From: Lysobacter panacisoli
Lineage (GTDB): Bacteria; Pseudomonadota; Gammaproteobacteria; Xanthomonadales; Xanthomonadaceae
NCBI RefSeq assembly: GCF_009765165.1
Contig: NZ_VLNU01000001.1
Coordinates: 558,001 to 622,000, forward strand
DNA length: 64,000 bases
Direction of reading: 5' to 3'
A program made the translations under genes and the position numbers. Below are positions 1 through 10,273 of this stretch, one piece after another; position 1 is the stretch's first letter; the number at the start of each line of letters is the position of its first letter. The notes under the pieces were generated by a model. That model searched no databases, had not been told where the DNA came from, and was given only the letters and a program-made list of their open reading frames with translations.

Positions 1-894
<894 letters not shown>

Positions 895-955
895 GGGCCT
901 ATGTTCGCACGCGCGCAGGGCCCTTCACAGCGACGCGCGGCACGCCCCGGCCGCG

Positions 956-2884
956 TCAGATCTCGACCTGCGCGCCCAGTTCCACCAGCCGGTTGCCCGG
1001 AATGCGGAAGAAACCCGTCGCCGGCGCGGCGTTGCGGTGCATGAATGCGAACAGGCGATCGCGCCAGATCGGCATGCCGCGGTGGCGGCTGGCCACCACG
1101 GTCTCGCGGCTGGCGAAGTACGTGGTGTCCATCGGGTCGAAATAGGTGCCACCGGCGTCGCACGAGCGCATCAGCGCCAGCGGGACGTCGGGCACTTCCA
1201 TGAAGCCGAAGCGGATCAGCACGCGGTAGAAGTCGTCGCCGATGGCTTCGATCTTCAGGCGCTTTTCCTTCGGCGCGTACGGGATGTTCAACGTTTCCAC
1301 GGTGAGGAACACGTTGCGCTCGTGCAGCACCTTATTGTGCTTGAGGTTGTGCAGCAACGCGTGCGGCACCACGCCCTTGTCGGCGGTCATGAAGATCGCC
1401 GTGCCCGGCACGCGCACCGGCGGCGCCAGCATCAGACCGGGCAGGAAGCTGTCGAGCTGGATGCCTTCCTTGCGCACTTCCTCATGCAGCAGCTCGCGAC
1501 CGCGGCGCCACGTGCGCAGCAGGGTGAACACCACCACGCCCAGCAGCAGCGGGAACCATGCACCGTCGAAGAACTTGGCGCCGTTGGCGACCACGAAGCC
1601 CACGTCGACCGCGAAGAACACCAGGCACAGCGGCAGCACCCAGGTGCGCCAGCGCGGCCACAGCGCGCGCGCCACCAGCGCCAGCAGCAGGGTGTCGATC
1701 AGCATCGTCGCCGACACCGAGATGCCGTACGCCGTCGCCAGCGCGGTGGAGCTGCGGAACATCAGCACCACCACCAGCACGGTCACCATCAGCAGCCAGT
1801 TGATGTACGGGACGTAGATCTGGCCGATCGTCTCGTGCGAGGTGTGCTTGATCTGCATGCGCGGCAGGAAGCCCAGCTGCATCGCCTGTCGCGCCACCGA
1901 ATACGCACCGGTGATGACCGCCTGCGAGGCGATCACCGCGGCCATCGTCGCCAGCACGATCATCGGGTACAGCGCCCACGGCGGTATGGCCTCGAAGAAC
2001 GGGTTCTTCACCGCTTCCGGATGCGCCAGCACGAACGCGCCCTGCCCCAGATAGTTGAGCGTGAGGCACGGCAGGACCAGGAAATACCACGAGTGGCGGA
2101 TCGGACGCGGGCCGAAGTGGCCCATGTCGGCGTACAGCGCCTCGCCACCGGTCACGGCCAGCACGACCACGCCGAGGATCGTCACCGACAGCAGGCCATG
2201 CTCGCCGAAGAAGCGCATGCCCCACATCGGGTTGAGCGCGCGGATCACCTCCGGCGCCTTGACGATGTTGTACAGGCCGATCAGCGCCAGCGAGGCGAAC
2301 CACACCAGCATCACCGGGCCGAACACGCGGCCGACCTTCTCGGTGCCGAAGCGTTGCGCCAGGAACACCAGCACCAGGATCACCACCGACAGCGGCACGA
2401 TGAAACGGTGCAGTCCCGGTGCGGCGACTTCCAGGCCTTCCACCGCGCCGAGCACGGTGATCGCCGGCGTGATCACGCTGTCGCCGAAGAACAGCGACGC
2501 GCCGAAGATGCCGAGGATGCCGACCACGTAGGCCGATCGCGATCCTTTGGCGAGCGTGCGCTGGGCCAGCGCCATCAGCGCCATGATGCCGCCCTCGCCC
2601 TGGTTGTCGGCGCGCATGATGATGGTCACGTACTTCAGCGTGACCACGATCATCAGCGCCCAGAACACCAGCGACAGCATGCCCAGCACCGTGGCCTGAT
2701 CGACGACCATGCCCAGCTGCTTGGCGAAGTGCGGCGAGAACGCCTCCTTCAGCGTGTACAGCGGGCTCGTTCCGATATCGCCGAAGACGACGCCGATGGC
2801 GCCGACCATCAGGCCCGGCAGGCCTTGCTTGCCGTGCCCGCTATGGCCGTGGCCGGCGGGAGTGGAAGGAACGGAAGTGGACAT
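956..2884 (-). CDS. kup: Kup low-affinity potassium uptake protein
   Basis: A 642-residue K+/H+ symporter of the Kup/HAK/KUP family in the cytoplasmic membrane. The N-terminal signature [14 protein letters not shown] is at about residues 31-44, followed by roughly 12 hydrophobic segments up to residue 460 and the usual soluble C-terminal domain ([22 protein letters not shown] region). Length matches the family (about 620-640). The N-terminus has a short His/Gly-rich stretch (HGHSGHGK). It lies between ruvA and ruvB on the same strand, 39 bases from ruvA and 61 from ruvB, so it is probably co-transcribed with the ruv genes. Confidence 0.96.
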   Translation of the reverse strand: MSTSVPSTPAGHGHSGHGKQGLPGLMVGAIGVVFGDIGTSPLYTLKEAFSPHFAKQLGMVVDQATVLGMLSLVFWALMIVVTLKYVTIIMRADNQGEGGIMALMALAQRTLAKGSRSAYVVGILGIFGASLFFGDSVITPAITVLGAVEGLEVAAPGLHRFIVPLSVVILVLVFLAQRFGTEKVGRVFGPVMLVWFASLALIGLYNIVKAPEVIRALNPMWGMRFFGEHGLLSVTILGVVVLAVTGGEALYADMGHFGPRPIRHSWYFLVLPCLTLNYLGQGAFVLAHPEAVKNPFFEAIPPWALYPMIVLATMAAVIASQAVITGAYSVARQAMQLGFLPRMQIKHTSHETIGQIYVPYINWLLMVTVLVVVLMFRSSTALATAYGISVSATMLIDTLLLALVARALWPRWRTWVLPLCLVFFAVDVGFVVANGAKFFDGAWFPLLLGVVVFTLLRTWRRGRELLHEEVRKEGIQLDSFLPGLMLAPPVRVPGTAIFMTADKGVVPHALLHNLKHNKVLHERNVFLTVETLNIPYAPKEKRLKIEAIGDDFYRVLIRFGFMEVPDVPLALMRSCDAGGTYFDPMDTTYFASRETVVASRHRGMPIWRDRLFAFMHRNAAPATGFFRIPGNRLVELGAQVEI

Positions 2885-2923
2885 GGATGCGTCTGCGAGG
2901 GGCCGCGCGGAGGCGGCCGTGGC

Positions 2924-3514
2924 TCAACGAAGCGCGGACTTTAGCGCTTTGCGGATGATGGCGGCGGCGTCGTCGCCGCTGGCGGTGGCCTCACGGGCCA
3001 TGCGTACGGCCTCGGCCGGCTTGTAACCCAGCTGTTGCAAGGCGATGACCGCCTCGCTCTGCGGGTCGGGCGCTCCACCGGGACTGGAAAGAGTCGCACC
3101 GACACCGGCGAGGTCGGCCGCCCGGTCGCGCAGCTCCACGACCATGCGCTCGGCGGTCTTCTTGCCGATGCCGGGAATGCGCGTCAGCGCGGTGATGTCG
3201 CCGGCCTGGACCAGACGCGCGAACTCGTCCACCGACACGCCCGACAGCACCGCCAGCGCGATCTTCGCGCCGATGCCCGAGACCTTCTGCACGTCGCGGA
3301 ACAGGCGGCGCTCGCCCTCGCGCAGGAAGCCGTACAGCGAAACGCTGTCTTCCTTCTGCGCGTAATGGGTGAACAGCGAGATCTCGCGACCGAGATCGGG
3401 CAGGTCGTAGAAGGTGCTCATCGGCGCTTCCAGCTCGTAGCCGACGCCGTTGACGTCCACGACGAGCCAGGGAGGCTGCTTGAGGACCAGGATTCCCTTC
3501 AAACGACCGATCAT
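2924..3514 (-). CDS. ruvA: RuvA, Holliday junction DNA-binding subunit
   Basis: A 196-residue junction-binding subunit that positions RuvB rings. The start [10 protein letters not shown] matches the family exactly. An OB-fold N-domain, two helix-hairpin-helix motifs (VSGIGAKIA near 78-86 and IPGIGKKTA near 113-121) and a C-terminal RuvB-binding domain ([11 protein letters not shown]...) are visible. Its ATG overlaps the ruvC stop codon by four bases (ATGA), showing translational coupling with ruvC. The frame stays open upstream of this ATG, but that extension is ruvC read in another frame. Confidence 0.97.
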   Translation of the reverse strand: MIGRLKGILVLKQPPWLVVDVNGVGYELEAPMSTFYDLPDLGREISLFTHYAQKEDSVSLYGFLREGERRLFRDVQKVSGIGAKIALAVLSGVSVDEFARLVQAGDITALTRIPGIGKKTAERMVVELRDRAADLAGVGATLSSPGGAPDPQSEAVIALQQLGYKPAEAVRMAREATASGDDAAAIIRKALKSALR

Positions 3515-4038
3515 GCCCCGCGTCTCCGCAACAGATGGGTGGACAGCCCGGTTCGCGCCGCGGTGGCGCTCATGTGGGCATGGGTGAGTGCGACCGCGAG
3601 CGCATCCGCGGCATCGGCCTGCAACTTCACTTCGGGGAGGTTCAACAGCAGCCGCACCATGTGCTGGACCTGCTGCTTGTCGGCGGCACCGCGCCCGACG
3701 AGGGACTGCTTGATCACGCGCGGCGGGTACTCGCTGATGGGAATGCGCCGACGCACCACCGTCGCCAGGGCCGCGCCGCGGGCGTGGCCGAGCTTCAGCG
3801 CCGAGGTCGCCGACTTGTCCATGAAGACCGTCTCGATCGCGACCTGCTGCGGCTGCCATTCGTCCAGCAGCGCTTCCAGCCCTTCGCACAGCAGGCCCAG
3901 ACGCGAAGGAAAGTCCTCCGCGTCGAGCAGCTTCAGCGCCTGCGCGTGCACGTAGGTGCAGCGCCCGTCGGCGGCGACGTCGATGACGCCGATGCCGGTG
4001 CGCTGGGAGCCAGGGTCGATACCCAGGATTCGGATCAC
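3511..4038 (-). CDS. ruvC: RuvC, Holliday junction resolvase
   Basis: A 175-residue Mg2+-dependent endonuclease that cuts Holliday junctions symmetrically. The acidic active site is intact: Asp in [10 protein letters not shown] (about residue 8), Glu in AIETVF (about 69) and the two Asp residues of [14 protein letters not shown] (about 142 and 145). It is first in the order ruvC-ruvA-kup-ruvB and sits 22 bases after yebC, so transcription probably starts at or before yebC. Length is typical of the family. Confidence 0.97.
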   Translation of the reverse strand: MIRILGIDPGSQRTGIGVIDVAADGRCTYVHAQALKLLDAEDFPSRLGLLCEGLEALLDEWQPQQVAIETVFMDKSATSALKLGHARGAALATVVRRRIPISEYPPRVIKQSLVGRGAADKQQVQHMVRLLLNLPEVKLQADAADALAVALTHAHMSATAARTGLSTHLLRRRGA

Positions 4039-4060
4039 GTGATCAGCCTACGCCATTCGC

Positions 4061-4789
4061 TCAGGCGTAGGCGTCCTCGCCGAGGTCGGCGTTGGAATAC
4101 ACGTTCTGGACGTCGTCCATGTCCTCCAGCCAGCGCAGCAGCTTGACCACCTGCTGCGCGGTCTCGCCGCTGACGGCGATGTCGTTGTCGGCGCGCAGGG
4201 TCACCTCGGCGATGTCCGCCTTGAGGCCGGCGGCGTCCATCGCGGCCTTGACCGCCTCGAACGCGTCCGGCGCGGTGACCACGTCGATCGCGCCGTCGTC
4301 GTAGACCACCACGTCGTCGGCGCCGGCATCGATGGCGAGCTCGGTGATCCTGTCCTCGTCCACGCCGGCCGCGAAGGACAGCACGCCGAGTTTCTTGAAC
4401 ATGAAGGACACCGAGCCGTCGGTGCCGAGGTTGCCGCCGAACTTGCCGAACGCGTGGCGCACGTCGGCCACGGTGCGGACCTTGTTGTCGGTCAGGCAGT
4501 CCACGATCACGGCCACGCCACCGGGGGCGTAGCCCTCGTAGCGGATTTCCTCGTAGCTGACGCCTTCCAGCTCGCCGGTGGCCTTCTTGATGGCGCGCTC
4601 GATCACGTCCTTGGACATGTTGACCGCGAGGCCCTTGTCGATCGCGGCGCGCAGGCGCGGATTGCCGTTGGGATCGCCGCCGCCGCTGCGCGCGGCCACG
4701 CCGATCTCACGGATCACCTTGGTGAAGATCTTGCCGCGCTGCGCGTCGACCGCGTTCTTGCGGGCCTCGATGGAAGGACCTCTGCCCAT
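4061..4789 (-). CDS. yebC: YebC/PmpR-family protein
   Basis: A 242-residue member of the YebC/TACO1 family. Work on members of the family has linked them to transcription regulation and, more recently, to helping ribosomes through difficult sequences. Family features seen: an early RGKIFTK segment, the glycine/asparagine-rich [12 protein letters not shown] loop, [15 protein letters not shown], and [20 protein letters not shown] in the centre. Length is normal. Location immediately upstream of ruvCA is widely conserved. The start [13 protein letters not shown] differs slightly from the commoner MAGHSKW type. Confidence 0.94.
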   Translation of the reverse strand: MGRGPSIEARKNAVDAQRGKIFTKVIREIGVAARSGGGDPNGNPRLRAAIDKGLAVNMSKDVIERAIKKATGELEGVSYEEIRYEGYAPGGVAVIVDCLTDNKVRTVADVRHAFGKFGGNLGTDGSVSFMFKKLGVLSFAAGVDEDRITELAIDAGADDVVVYDDGAIDVVTAPDAFEAVKAAMDAAGLKADIAEVTLRADNDIAVSGETAQQVVKLLRWLEDMDDVQNVYSNADLGEDAYA

Positions 4790-4825
4790 GATTCGTCCGG
4801 ATGGAGCTTGTCGAAGCCGGCAATT

Positions 4826-5461
4826 TTACTCGATTGGACCGTTCGCGCCTGCCGGATCGAAACGGCCGTGTCGGAAGAACGAAACCGCCTGCCGGGCCAC
4901 CTCCGGCGAGAGCAGCAGGCCGGTATGGCTGGTCGCGACGATGGTGTGGTCGGCCAGGCCCGGCAGACGTGTCTCGTCCACGGCCACGGTGCCGTCGTTG
5001 GCCCCGGCGAAACGGCCGAAATAGCGGCCCAGCCCGAGCGGCGTGCTGCCGGCGACCACGCCGACCTCGGCCGCGCCGTGCCACGGTCCGCAGCCCTGTC
5101 GCAGCAGATCGGCGCTGCGGCCCAGCGAAGCCGCACTCCAGGCGTATCCGGCCAAGCCCGCCGCCGCCCCGCTCCCGCACAGCGGCGAGCCGAGGCACAC
5201 CACGCGGGACACCGGCAGATCTGGATTTCGTTCGAGCGCGGTAAGGGCGACCAGTCCGCCCAGGCTGTGCGCCAACAGATGGGCAGGACGGTCGCCCAGG
5301 TGGCGGGCCAGTCGCGGCACGGCCGCATCGGGTCCGCCAGCGACGGTGGCGTAGCCGAAGATTTCCGTCGCGAAGCCCACCGCGCGTAGACGCCGGGCCA
5401 GCCAATGCATCGACAACCGGGGCATCCACAGACCGTGGAGCAGGATCACGCGCTCATTCAT
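4826..5461 (-). CDS. Small alpha/beta hydrolase (lipase/esterase-like)
   Basis: A protein of about 211 residues with an alpha/beta-hydrolase fold. MNERVILLHGLWMP gives the first strand and oxyanion loop. AHSLGGL carries the nucleophilic Ser (about residue 66) in a G-x-S-x-G-like elbow (HSLGG). GANDGTVAV and ATSHTGLL plausibly supply the Asp and His. No signal peptide is visible, so it is probably cytoplasmic. The start at 5461 is preferred over an in-frame ATG eight codons upstream because it begins directly at the first beta strand. Substrate unknown. It is on the same strand as yebC and probably an independent housekeeping hydrolase. Confidence 0.78.
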   Translation of the reverse strand: MNERVILLHGLWMPRLSMHWLARRLRAVGFATEIFGYATVAGGPDAAVPRLARHLGDRPAHLLAHSLGGLVALTALERNPDLPVSRVVCLGSPLCGSGAAAGLAGYAWSAASLGRSADLLRQGCGPWHGAAEVGVVAGSTPLGLGRYFGRFAGANDGTVAVDETRLPGLADHTIVATSHTGLLLSPEVARQAVSFFRHGRFDPAGANGPIE

Positions 5462-5503
5462 GCGGCGATGTTGCCTCACTCGCACGCCGAACGGGATGCA
5501 GCG

Positions 5504-6019
5504 TCAGCGGGTCGGCGCGCGCCGCAGGATGAACTCGTGGTCGCGCGTGTCGCCGACGACGAAGTCGTACGCGCCGACGCGCTCGAAACCATGCCGCGCG
5601 TAGAAGCGCTGTGCGCCGAAGTTCTCGCTCCACACGCCGATCCACAGCGTGCGTGGGCCATCGCGTTCGAGCCACTGCATCGCGGCGTCGAACAGGCGTC
5701 CACCCCAACCACCGTTCTGGTGGCCGTGCAACACGTACAGGCGCTTGAGCTCACCGTCGCCGGGTTGCACCTCGTCATGCGGAAGGCTGCAGGCGCCGGC
5801 GGTGGCATAGCCCACCGCCGCGCCGTCGTCCTCGATCAGCCAGGTCGCGTAGCCGGCATCGGCCAGCAACTGCGCCCAGGCGTCGATCGCGTAGGCCTCC
5901 GCGAGGAAGGCCTGCAGATCCTGCGGCGGATACAGATGGCCGAAGGTCTGGGTGAAACATGCCACGGACAGCGCCGACAGCGTCGCGGCGTCGGCCGGCG
6001 AAGCGCGGCGCAGTTCCAT
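5504..6019 (-). CDS. GNAT-family N-acetyltransferase
   Basis: A 171-residue GCN5-related acetyltransferase. The N-terminus MELRRASPADAATLSAL is typical of the fold. Motif A is represented by LKRLYVLHGHQNGGWGGRLFD, where the CoA-binding R/Q-x-x-G-x-G/A is diverged to QNGGWGG. Motif B follows at SENFGAQRFYARHGFERVG near residues 128-146. It starts two bases after the stop codon of the acidic-tail protein, so the two are almost certainly translated from one message. Substrate (small molecule or protein) cannot be told. Confidence 0.88.
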   Translation of the reverse strand: MELRRASPADAATLSALSVACFTQTFGHLYPPQDLQAFLAEAYAIDAWAQLLADAGYATWLIEDDGAAVGYATAGACSLPHDEVQPGDGELKRLYVLHGHQNGGWGGRLFDAAMQWLERDGPRTLWIGVWSENFGAQRFYARHGFERVGAYDFVVGDTRDHEFILRRAPTR

Positions 6020-6021
6020 GA

Positions 6022-6309
6022 TTACTCGTCTTCCTCGACTTCCTCGTCGTCTTCCTCGGACTCCTCGTCCTCTTCGTATTCCTCGTCGTCCTCGCCTTCT
6101 TCCTCTTCCTCGTAGTCCTCTTCGCCGAAGTCCTCGCCGTCCCAGCGGAACTGGCCATCGGGCACGAAGGTCAGGGCCATCGCGGCGGGCGAGGTGCCCA
6201 CGCGAACCAGCCAGCCGCCGAAGACGCGCGCGCGTTCGGTCACCAGGCCGGCATCGGCGCCTTCATTGGTTAGCTTTTCCCACTGCAGGGCAAACGTGTT
6301 CTCGGTCAT
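6022..6309 (-). CDS. Small protein with hyper-acidic C-terminal tail
   Basis: A 95-residue protein in two parts. Residues 1-57 form an ordinary globular-looking segment (MTENTFALQWEKL... FVPDGQFRWDG). Residues 58-95 are almost only Glu and Asp, with a few Tyr, Gly, Ser and Val. The ATG at 6309 has an AAGGAAAAG-like ribosome site just upstream. It lies 20 bases downstream of the aspS stop and two bases before the GNAT gene, so it is probably in an aspS-containing operon. No function assigned. The tail could mimic nucleic acid or bind basic proteins or metal, but that is speculation. The DNA of the tail is a low-complexity GAA/GAC/GAG run. Confidence 0.8.
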   Translation of the reverse strand: MTENTFALQWEKLTNEGADAGLVTERARVFGGWLVRVGTSPAAMALTFVPDGQFRWDGEDFGEEDYEEEEEGEDDEEYEEDEESEEDDEEVEEDE

Positions 6310-6329
6310 TGCTTTGCTTTTCCTTTCGA

Positions 6330-8120
6330 TCAAGCCTTGGGACGAACCATCACATGCACTTCCGCCAGCTGCGCGTCCGGCACCGGCGACGGCGCGCCGG
6401 TCATCAGGCACTGCGCAGTGGTGGTCTTGGGGAACGCGATCACGTCACGGATCGACTCCGTACCGGCCATCAGCGCGGCGATGCGGTCGATGCCGAACGC
6501 GATGCCGCCGTGCGGCGGCGCGCCGAAACGCAGCGCGTCGAGCAGGAAGCCGAACTTGCCTTCGGCCTCTTCCGCGCCGATGCCGAGCAGCTCGAACACC
6601 GCGCTCTGCATCGCCGAGCTGTGGATGCGGATCGAACCGCCGCCGATCTCGTTGCCGTTGAGCACCATGTCGTAGCCGCGCGACACCGCGGTCTTCGCGT
6701 TAGCGCGCAGGTCGGCGATGTCGTCCACCGCCGGCGCGGTGAAGGGGTGATGCAGGGCGACGTAGCGCTGGTCTTCGTCGTCCCACTCGAACATCGGGAA
6801 GTCGGTGACCCACAGCGGCGCCCAGCCTTCGGCGACCTGGCCCAGGTCCTTGCCCAGCTTCAGGCGCAGCGCGCCCATGAAATCGCTGGCCGACTTGTAC
6901 GTGGCCGCACCGAAGAAGATCGCATCGCCCGTGGTCGCACCGGTGGCGGACACGATCGCCGCCAGCGTGGCGTCGTCGAGGAACTTGGCGATCGGCGAGT
7001 TGATGCCGTCGCGGCCCTTCGCCGCGTCCTCGACCTTCATCCACGCCAGGCCCTTGGCGCCGAACTTGGCGGCGTGGGCGGCGTAGTCGTCGATCTGCTT
7101 GCGGCTGAGCGTCGCCGCGCCCGGCACGCGCAGCGCAACGACGCGGCCATCCTCATGGTTGGCCCAGTCGGTGAAGACCTTGAACTCGCAAGCCTTCACC
7201 AGATCGGCGATGTCGGTGAACTCCATCGCGATGCGCAGGTCCGGCTTGTCCGAACCGTAGCGACGCATCGCTTCGGCGTAGGTCATGCGCGGGAACGGAT
7301 TGGCCAGCTCGACGCCCATCACTTCGCGGAACACCGAGCGGATCATCTCCTCGGTCATGTCCTGCACGTCGCGCTCGGACACCCACGCGAACTCCATGTC
7401 GAGCTGGGTGAACTCCAGCTGGCGATCAGCGCGCAGCGCCTCGTCGCGGAAGCAGCGCGCGATCTGGTAGTAGCGGTCGAAGCCGGCCATCATCAGGATC
7501 TGCTTGAACAGCTGCGGCGACTGCGGCAGCGCGTAGAACTCGCCCGGATGCATGCGCGCCGGCACCAGGAAGTCGCGCGCGCCTTCCGGCGTGGCCTTGG
7601 TGAGGATCGGCGTCTCGATGTCCTGGAAACCGCGCGCGTCGAGATGGCGACGCAGCGCCTGCACCAGCTTGATGCGCGTGCGCATCTTGCGCTGCATTTC
7701 CGGCGTGCGCAGGTCGAGGTAGCGGTACTGCAACCGGATGTCCTCGCCCGGGTTCTCGTGGGCGTGGAACGGCAGCGGCTCGGCCTTGTTCAGCACCTCG
7801 ATCTTCGTCGCGACCACTTCGACCTGGCCGGTCTTGATCTTGTTGTTGACCGACTCGCGCTTGCGCACCACGCCGGTGATGCGCAGGCAGTCCTCGTAAC
7901 CCACCTGGGCGGCGGTCGCGAGCACGGCGGCATTGGCCTCGCCCGCGCCCAGCACCGGGTCGGTCGTCGGCTCGGCCACGATCTGGACGATGCCCTCGTG
8001 GTCGCGCAGGTCGATGAAGCACAGGCCGCCGAGGTTGCGGGCGACGTCGGCCCAGCCGCACAGGGTGACGGTCTGGCCGATCAGGGCCTCATCGACGAGG
8101 CCGCAGAAGTGGGTACGCAT
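6330..8120 (-). CDS. aspS: Aspartyl-tRNA synthetase
   Basis: A 596-residue class II synthetase charging tRNA-Asp (possibly also tRNA-Asn). The N-terminal OB anticodon-binding domain (residues about 1-105) begins [13 protein letters not shown]. Class II motif 2 is [18 protein letters not shown], the bacterial GAD insertion follows, and motif 3 is GIAFGIDRI near residue 535. Length is that of bacterial-type AspRS. Whether it is discriminating cannot be decided here. It is the first gene of a minus-strand run with the acidic protein and the acetyltransferase. Confidence 0.97.
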   Translation of the reverse strand: MRTHFCGLVDEALIGQTVTLCGWADVARNLGGLCFIDLRDHEGIVQIVAEPTTDPVLGAGEANAAVLATAAQVGYEDCLRITGVVRKRESVNNKIKTGQVEVVATKIEVLNKAEPLPFHAHENPGEDIRLQYRYLDLRTPEMQRKMRTRIKLVQALRRHLDARGFQDIETPILTKATPEGARDFLVPARMHPGEFYALPQSPQLFKQILMMAGFDRYYQIARCFRDEALRADRQLEFTQLDMEFAWVSERDVQDMTEEMIRSVFREVMGVELANPFPRMTYAEAMRRYGSDKPDLRIAMEFTDIADLVKACEFKVFTDWANHEDGRVVALRVPGAATLSRKQIDDYAAHAAKFGAKGLAWMKVEDAAKGRDGINSPIAKFLDDATLAAIVSATGATTGDAIFFGAATYKSASDFMGALRLKLGKDLGQVAEGWAPLWVTDFPMFEWDDEDQRYVALHHPFTAPAVDDIADLRANAKTAVSRGYDMVLNGNEIGGGSIRIHSSAMQSAVFELLGIGAEEAEGKFGFLLDALRFGAPPHGGIAFGIDRIAALMAGTESIRDVIAFPKTTTAQCLMTGAPSPVPDAQLAEVHVMVRPKA

Positions 8121-8464
8121 GGGGGCTCCGGAAATCGCAACGGTCCGGCTGTCGGGCCGGAGAACTGGGCATTCTAGCGAGCGCCCCGCCCCCTGCCCAT
8201 GCGCACGACCGCGCGGGCAGACGCCGCCTTGACGGGCACGCGCCTATAAGAGCGCGAAGGGACCGCCCGATCCGCATGGCCGTCCCGCTGGAATGCCCGG
8301 AAGGGCGGCTGCGACCACGTCCGGAACCCGTCCGGAAGAAACCCGAAAAAAGTCCTCAAGTTTTCCTGCAGGCGGCCGATGCAGAGGCGAGACCCGGAAA
8401 CCGGCGTTGCGCCGACCGCGGTCCCGATCTGAGTCCTGCGGCATCACGAGGAGATATCGGCACC
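8121..8464. other. Divergent intergenic region between aspS and the DUF3011 gene
   Basis: A 344-base spacer that must hold the promoter of aspS (leftward) and that of the DUF3011 gene (rightward). I could not assign a convincing -35/-10 pair. A short AT-richer patch with six A residues lies near 8346-8351. A good AGGAG ribosome site is at 8449-8453, 11 bases before the rightward ATG. No small gene or RNA is evident. Confidence 0.55.
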
Positions 8465-8845
8465 ATGACGGCACCCTTGAAGCACGCATCCTGGGGATTG
8501 AGCCTGGCCTTGCTGCTGTTGGCGGCAGGCCACAGCGAGGCGGTGCGCGCGGGGACGTCGTCGGGGCAGATGCGCGTGGGTTTGACCATCGTCGACCCGC
8601 AGCAGGCCGCCGAGCCGCTACCGGTTCCCGCCGAGCTCGATTTCCCGGCCTCGCCGCACGCATTGCTGTGCGACGCACAGGGCGGGGGTTACCGCGAATG
8701 CCGCACGCCGTTCCGCGGACCGGTCCAGCTGTCGCGCGAAACCGCCGGCACGCGCTGCGTGGAAAACCGCACCTGGGGCTGGCGCGAAGGCGCGGTCTGG
8801 GTGGATGGGGGCTGCGCCGCGGTGTTCATGCGCGCGGGCACCTGA
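8465..8845 (+). CDS. Exported DUF3011-type protein
   Basis: A 126-residue protein with a probable Sec signal peptide (residues about 1-25: positive start, WGLSLALLLLAAG core, small residues before cleavage). The C-terminal half matches the DUF3011 pattern from memory: a Cys in CDAQGGGYRECR, then VQLSRE, a Cys in TRCVENRTWGWREG and the closing VWVDGGCAAVF. Four Cys suggest disulfides in the periplasm or outside. The start at 8465 is preferred to in-frame upstream starts because of the AGGAG site and because it begins the signal peptide. Function unknown; the domain is frequent in Xanthomonadaceae. Confidence 0.8.
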   Translation: MTAPLKHASWGLSLALLLLAAGHSEAVRAGTSSGQMRVGLTIVDPQQAAEPLPVPAELDFPASPHALLCDAQGGGYRECRTPFRGPVQLSRETAGTRCVENRTWGWREGAVWVDGGCAAVFMRAGT

Positions 8846-8869
8846 CCCCACTTACCCAATCCGGTCGAT

Positions 8870-9163
8870 TCACGCCTTGGCCGGCGGATCGGCCTTCTTT
8901 TCCGCGGGCTTGCTCTCCGCCGGCTTGCTCTCGGCGGGCTTGGCCCCGCCGTCTCCGGCGAGATTGCGCTTCTTGTCGCCGTCCTTCTTGAAGTCGGTCT
9001 CGTACCAGCCGCCGCCGGAGAGGCGGAACTGCGGCGCGGTCACCTGGCGGCGCACCTGCGGCTCGCCGCACGCGGGGCACTGGACCGGATCGGCGTCGGA
9101 CAACTTCTGCAGACGGTCGAAGGCGTGGCCGCAGGCGGCGCACTCGAAGGCGTAGATCGGCAT
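8870..9163 (-). CDS. FmdB-family zinc-ribbon protein
   Basis: A 97-residue FmdB/CxxC_CxxC_SSSS-type protein. MPIYAFECAACG and VQCPACGE supply four zinc ligands (Cys about 8, 11, 29, 32). The conserved aromatic segment FRLSGGGWYETDFKK follows at about residues 46-60. The C-terminal third is a low-complexity tail with tandem AESKP units and alternating Lys/Ala/Pro, which looks disordered. FmdB proteins are usually called putative regulatory proteins without firm evidence. It converges on the DUF3011 gene with 24 bases between stops. Confidence 0.88.
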   Translation of the reverse strand: MPIYAFECAACGHAFDRLQKLSDADPVQCPACGEPQVRRQVTAPQFRLSGGGWYETDFKKDGDKKRNLAGDGGAKPAESKPAESKPAEKKADPPAKA

Positions 9164-9343
9164 GGCACGCGGGGGTTGCGAAGTCAGGCCGGCATTCTGG
9201 CGGCAAACCGCGCCATTTCAAGCAGCCGCCCGATCAGGCGCGTCGAGCAGGCGCGTTCAGCTGGCGCCCGACGCTCGCGACCCGCAGGATCCGACCTTCC
9301 AGCCGCGCACTACACTGCGCCCTCCCCCATCGGAGTCCGGCGC

Positions 9344-10258
9344 ATGACCGATCTGCGCGCCTACCGCATCGACGCCTTCACCACGCAACGTGGACAGGGC
9401 AACGCCGCCGGCGTGGTCACCAACGCCCACGGACTGGACGAAGCGCACATGCAGGCGATCGCGCACCGGCTGGGATTTTCCGAAACCGCGTTCGTCCTGC
9501 CGGCACGCGCGGACGATCACGACCTGCACATCCGCTACTTCACGCCGTCGGTGGAAGTGCCGGTGTGCGGCCATGCCACGGTGGGCGCGCACTACGCGCT
9601 GGCACTCGAAGGCGCGTCGTCGGGCATGCGCCGCCAACTCACCGGCGCCGGGATCCAGCGCGTGGAAACCTCGCAACGCAACGGCGAGACGGTGGTTCGC
9701 ATGCAGCAGAACCCGCCGACGTTCGCGCCGCCGCTGGCACCCGCGCTGGTGCGCGAACTCGCCGACACCCTCGGCCTTGCGGACGACGACTTCGATCCGC
9801 GCGGCCCGGTGCAGTTCGTCAGCACCGGCCACGGCAAGCTGCTGGTGCCGATCCGCAGCCGCACACGACTGCGCGCGCTGCATCCGGACATGCGCCGCCT
9901 CGCCGCACTGGACGAACGTGCGGGCACGCGCGGCTATTTCGTGTTCACCCTCGATACGGAACCCGGCGACGACGCACTCGCGCACGGCCGCATGTTCGCG
10001 CCGGGCATCGGCATCGACGAAGACCCGGTCACCGGCAACGCGAACGGCCCGCTTGGCGCGTATCTCGTGCGCCACGGATTGATCGCCATCGACGACACGC
10101 TGCTGCGTTTCCGCGCGCGCCAGCAGACGGGCGAGGGTCGCGGCGGATTCCTCGACGTGGAAGTGGACGTCGCGAACGGCGAACCGGTCGCCGTCGCGAT
10201 CGAAGGTCGCGCCATGCTCGGCGAGCGCATCGCGCTGGACGCGGTCGCACCCGCCTGA
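9344..10258 (+). CDS. PhzF-family isomerase/epimerase
   Basis: A 304-residue protein of the PhzF/YddE family, which share a diaminopimelate-epimerase-like fold and act on small metabolites. The general acid Glu is in LGFSETAFVLP (about residue 47). The glycine-rich substrate loops VPVCGHATVGAHYAL and EDPVTGNANGPLGAYL are present. No phenazine genes are nearby, so phenazine synthesis is not implied; a promiscuous or unknown isomerase is likelier. The ATG at 9344 follows a GGAG site and starts MTDLRAYRIDAFT, matching the family. Confidence 0.9.
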   Translation: MTDLRAYRIDAFTTQRGQGNAAGVVTNAHGLDEAHMQAIAHRLGFSETAFVLPARADDHDLHIRYFTPSVEVPVCGHATVGAHYALALEGASSGMRRQLTGAGIQRVETSQRNGETVVRMQQNPPTFAPPLAPALVRELADTLGLADDDFDPRGPVQFVSTGHGKLLVPIRSRTRLRALHPDMRRLAALDERAGTRGYFVFTLDTEPGDDALAHGRMFAPGIGIDEDPVTGNANGPLGAYLVRHGLIAIDDTLLRFRARQQTGEGRGGFLDVEVDVANGEPVAVAIEGRAMLGERIALDAVAPA

Positions 10259-10273
10259 CGCGATGCGCGGGCG

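Noticed and set aside
9344..10258. PhzF homologue as evidence of a phenazine cluster
   Set aside because: No other phz gene is near; PhzF-like isomerases are widespread.
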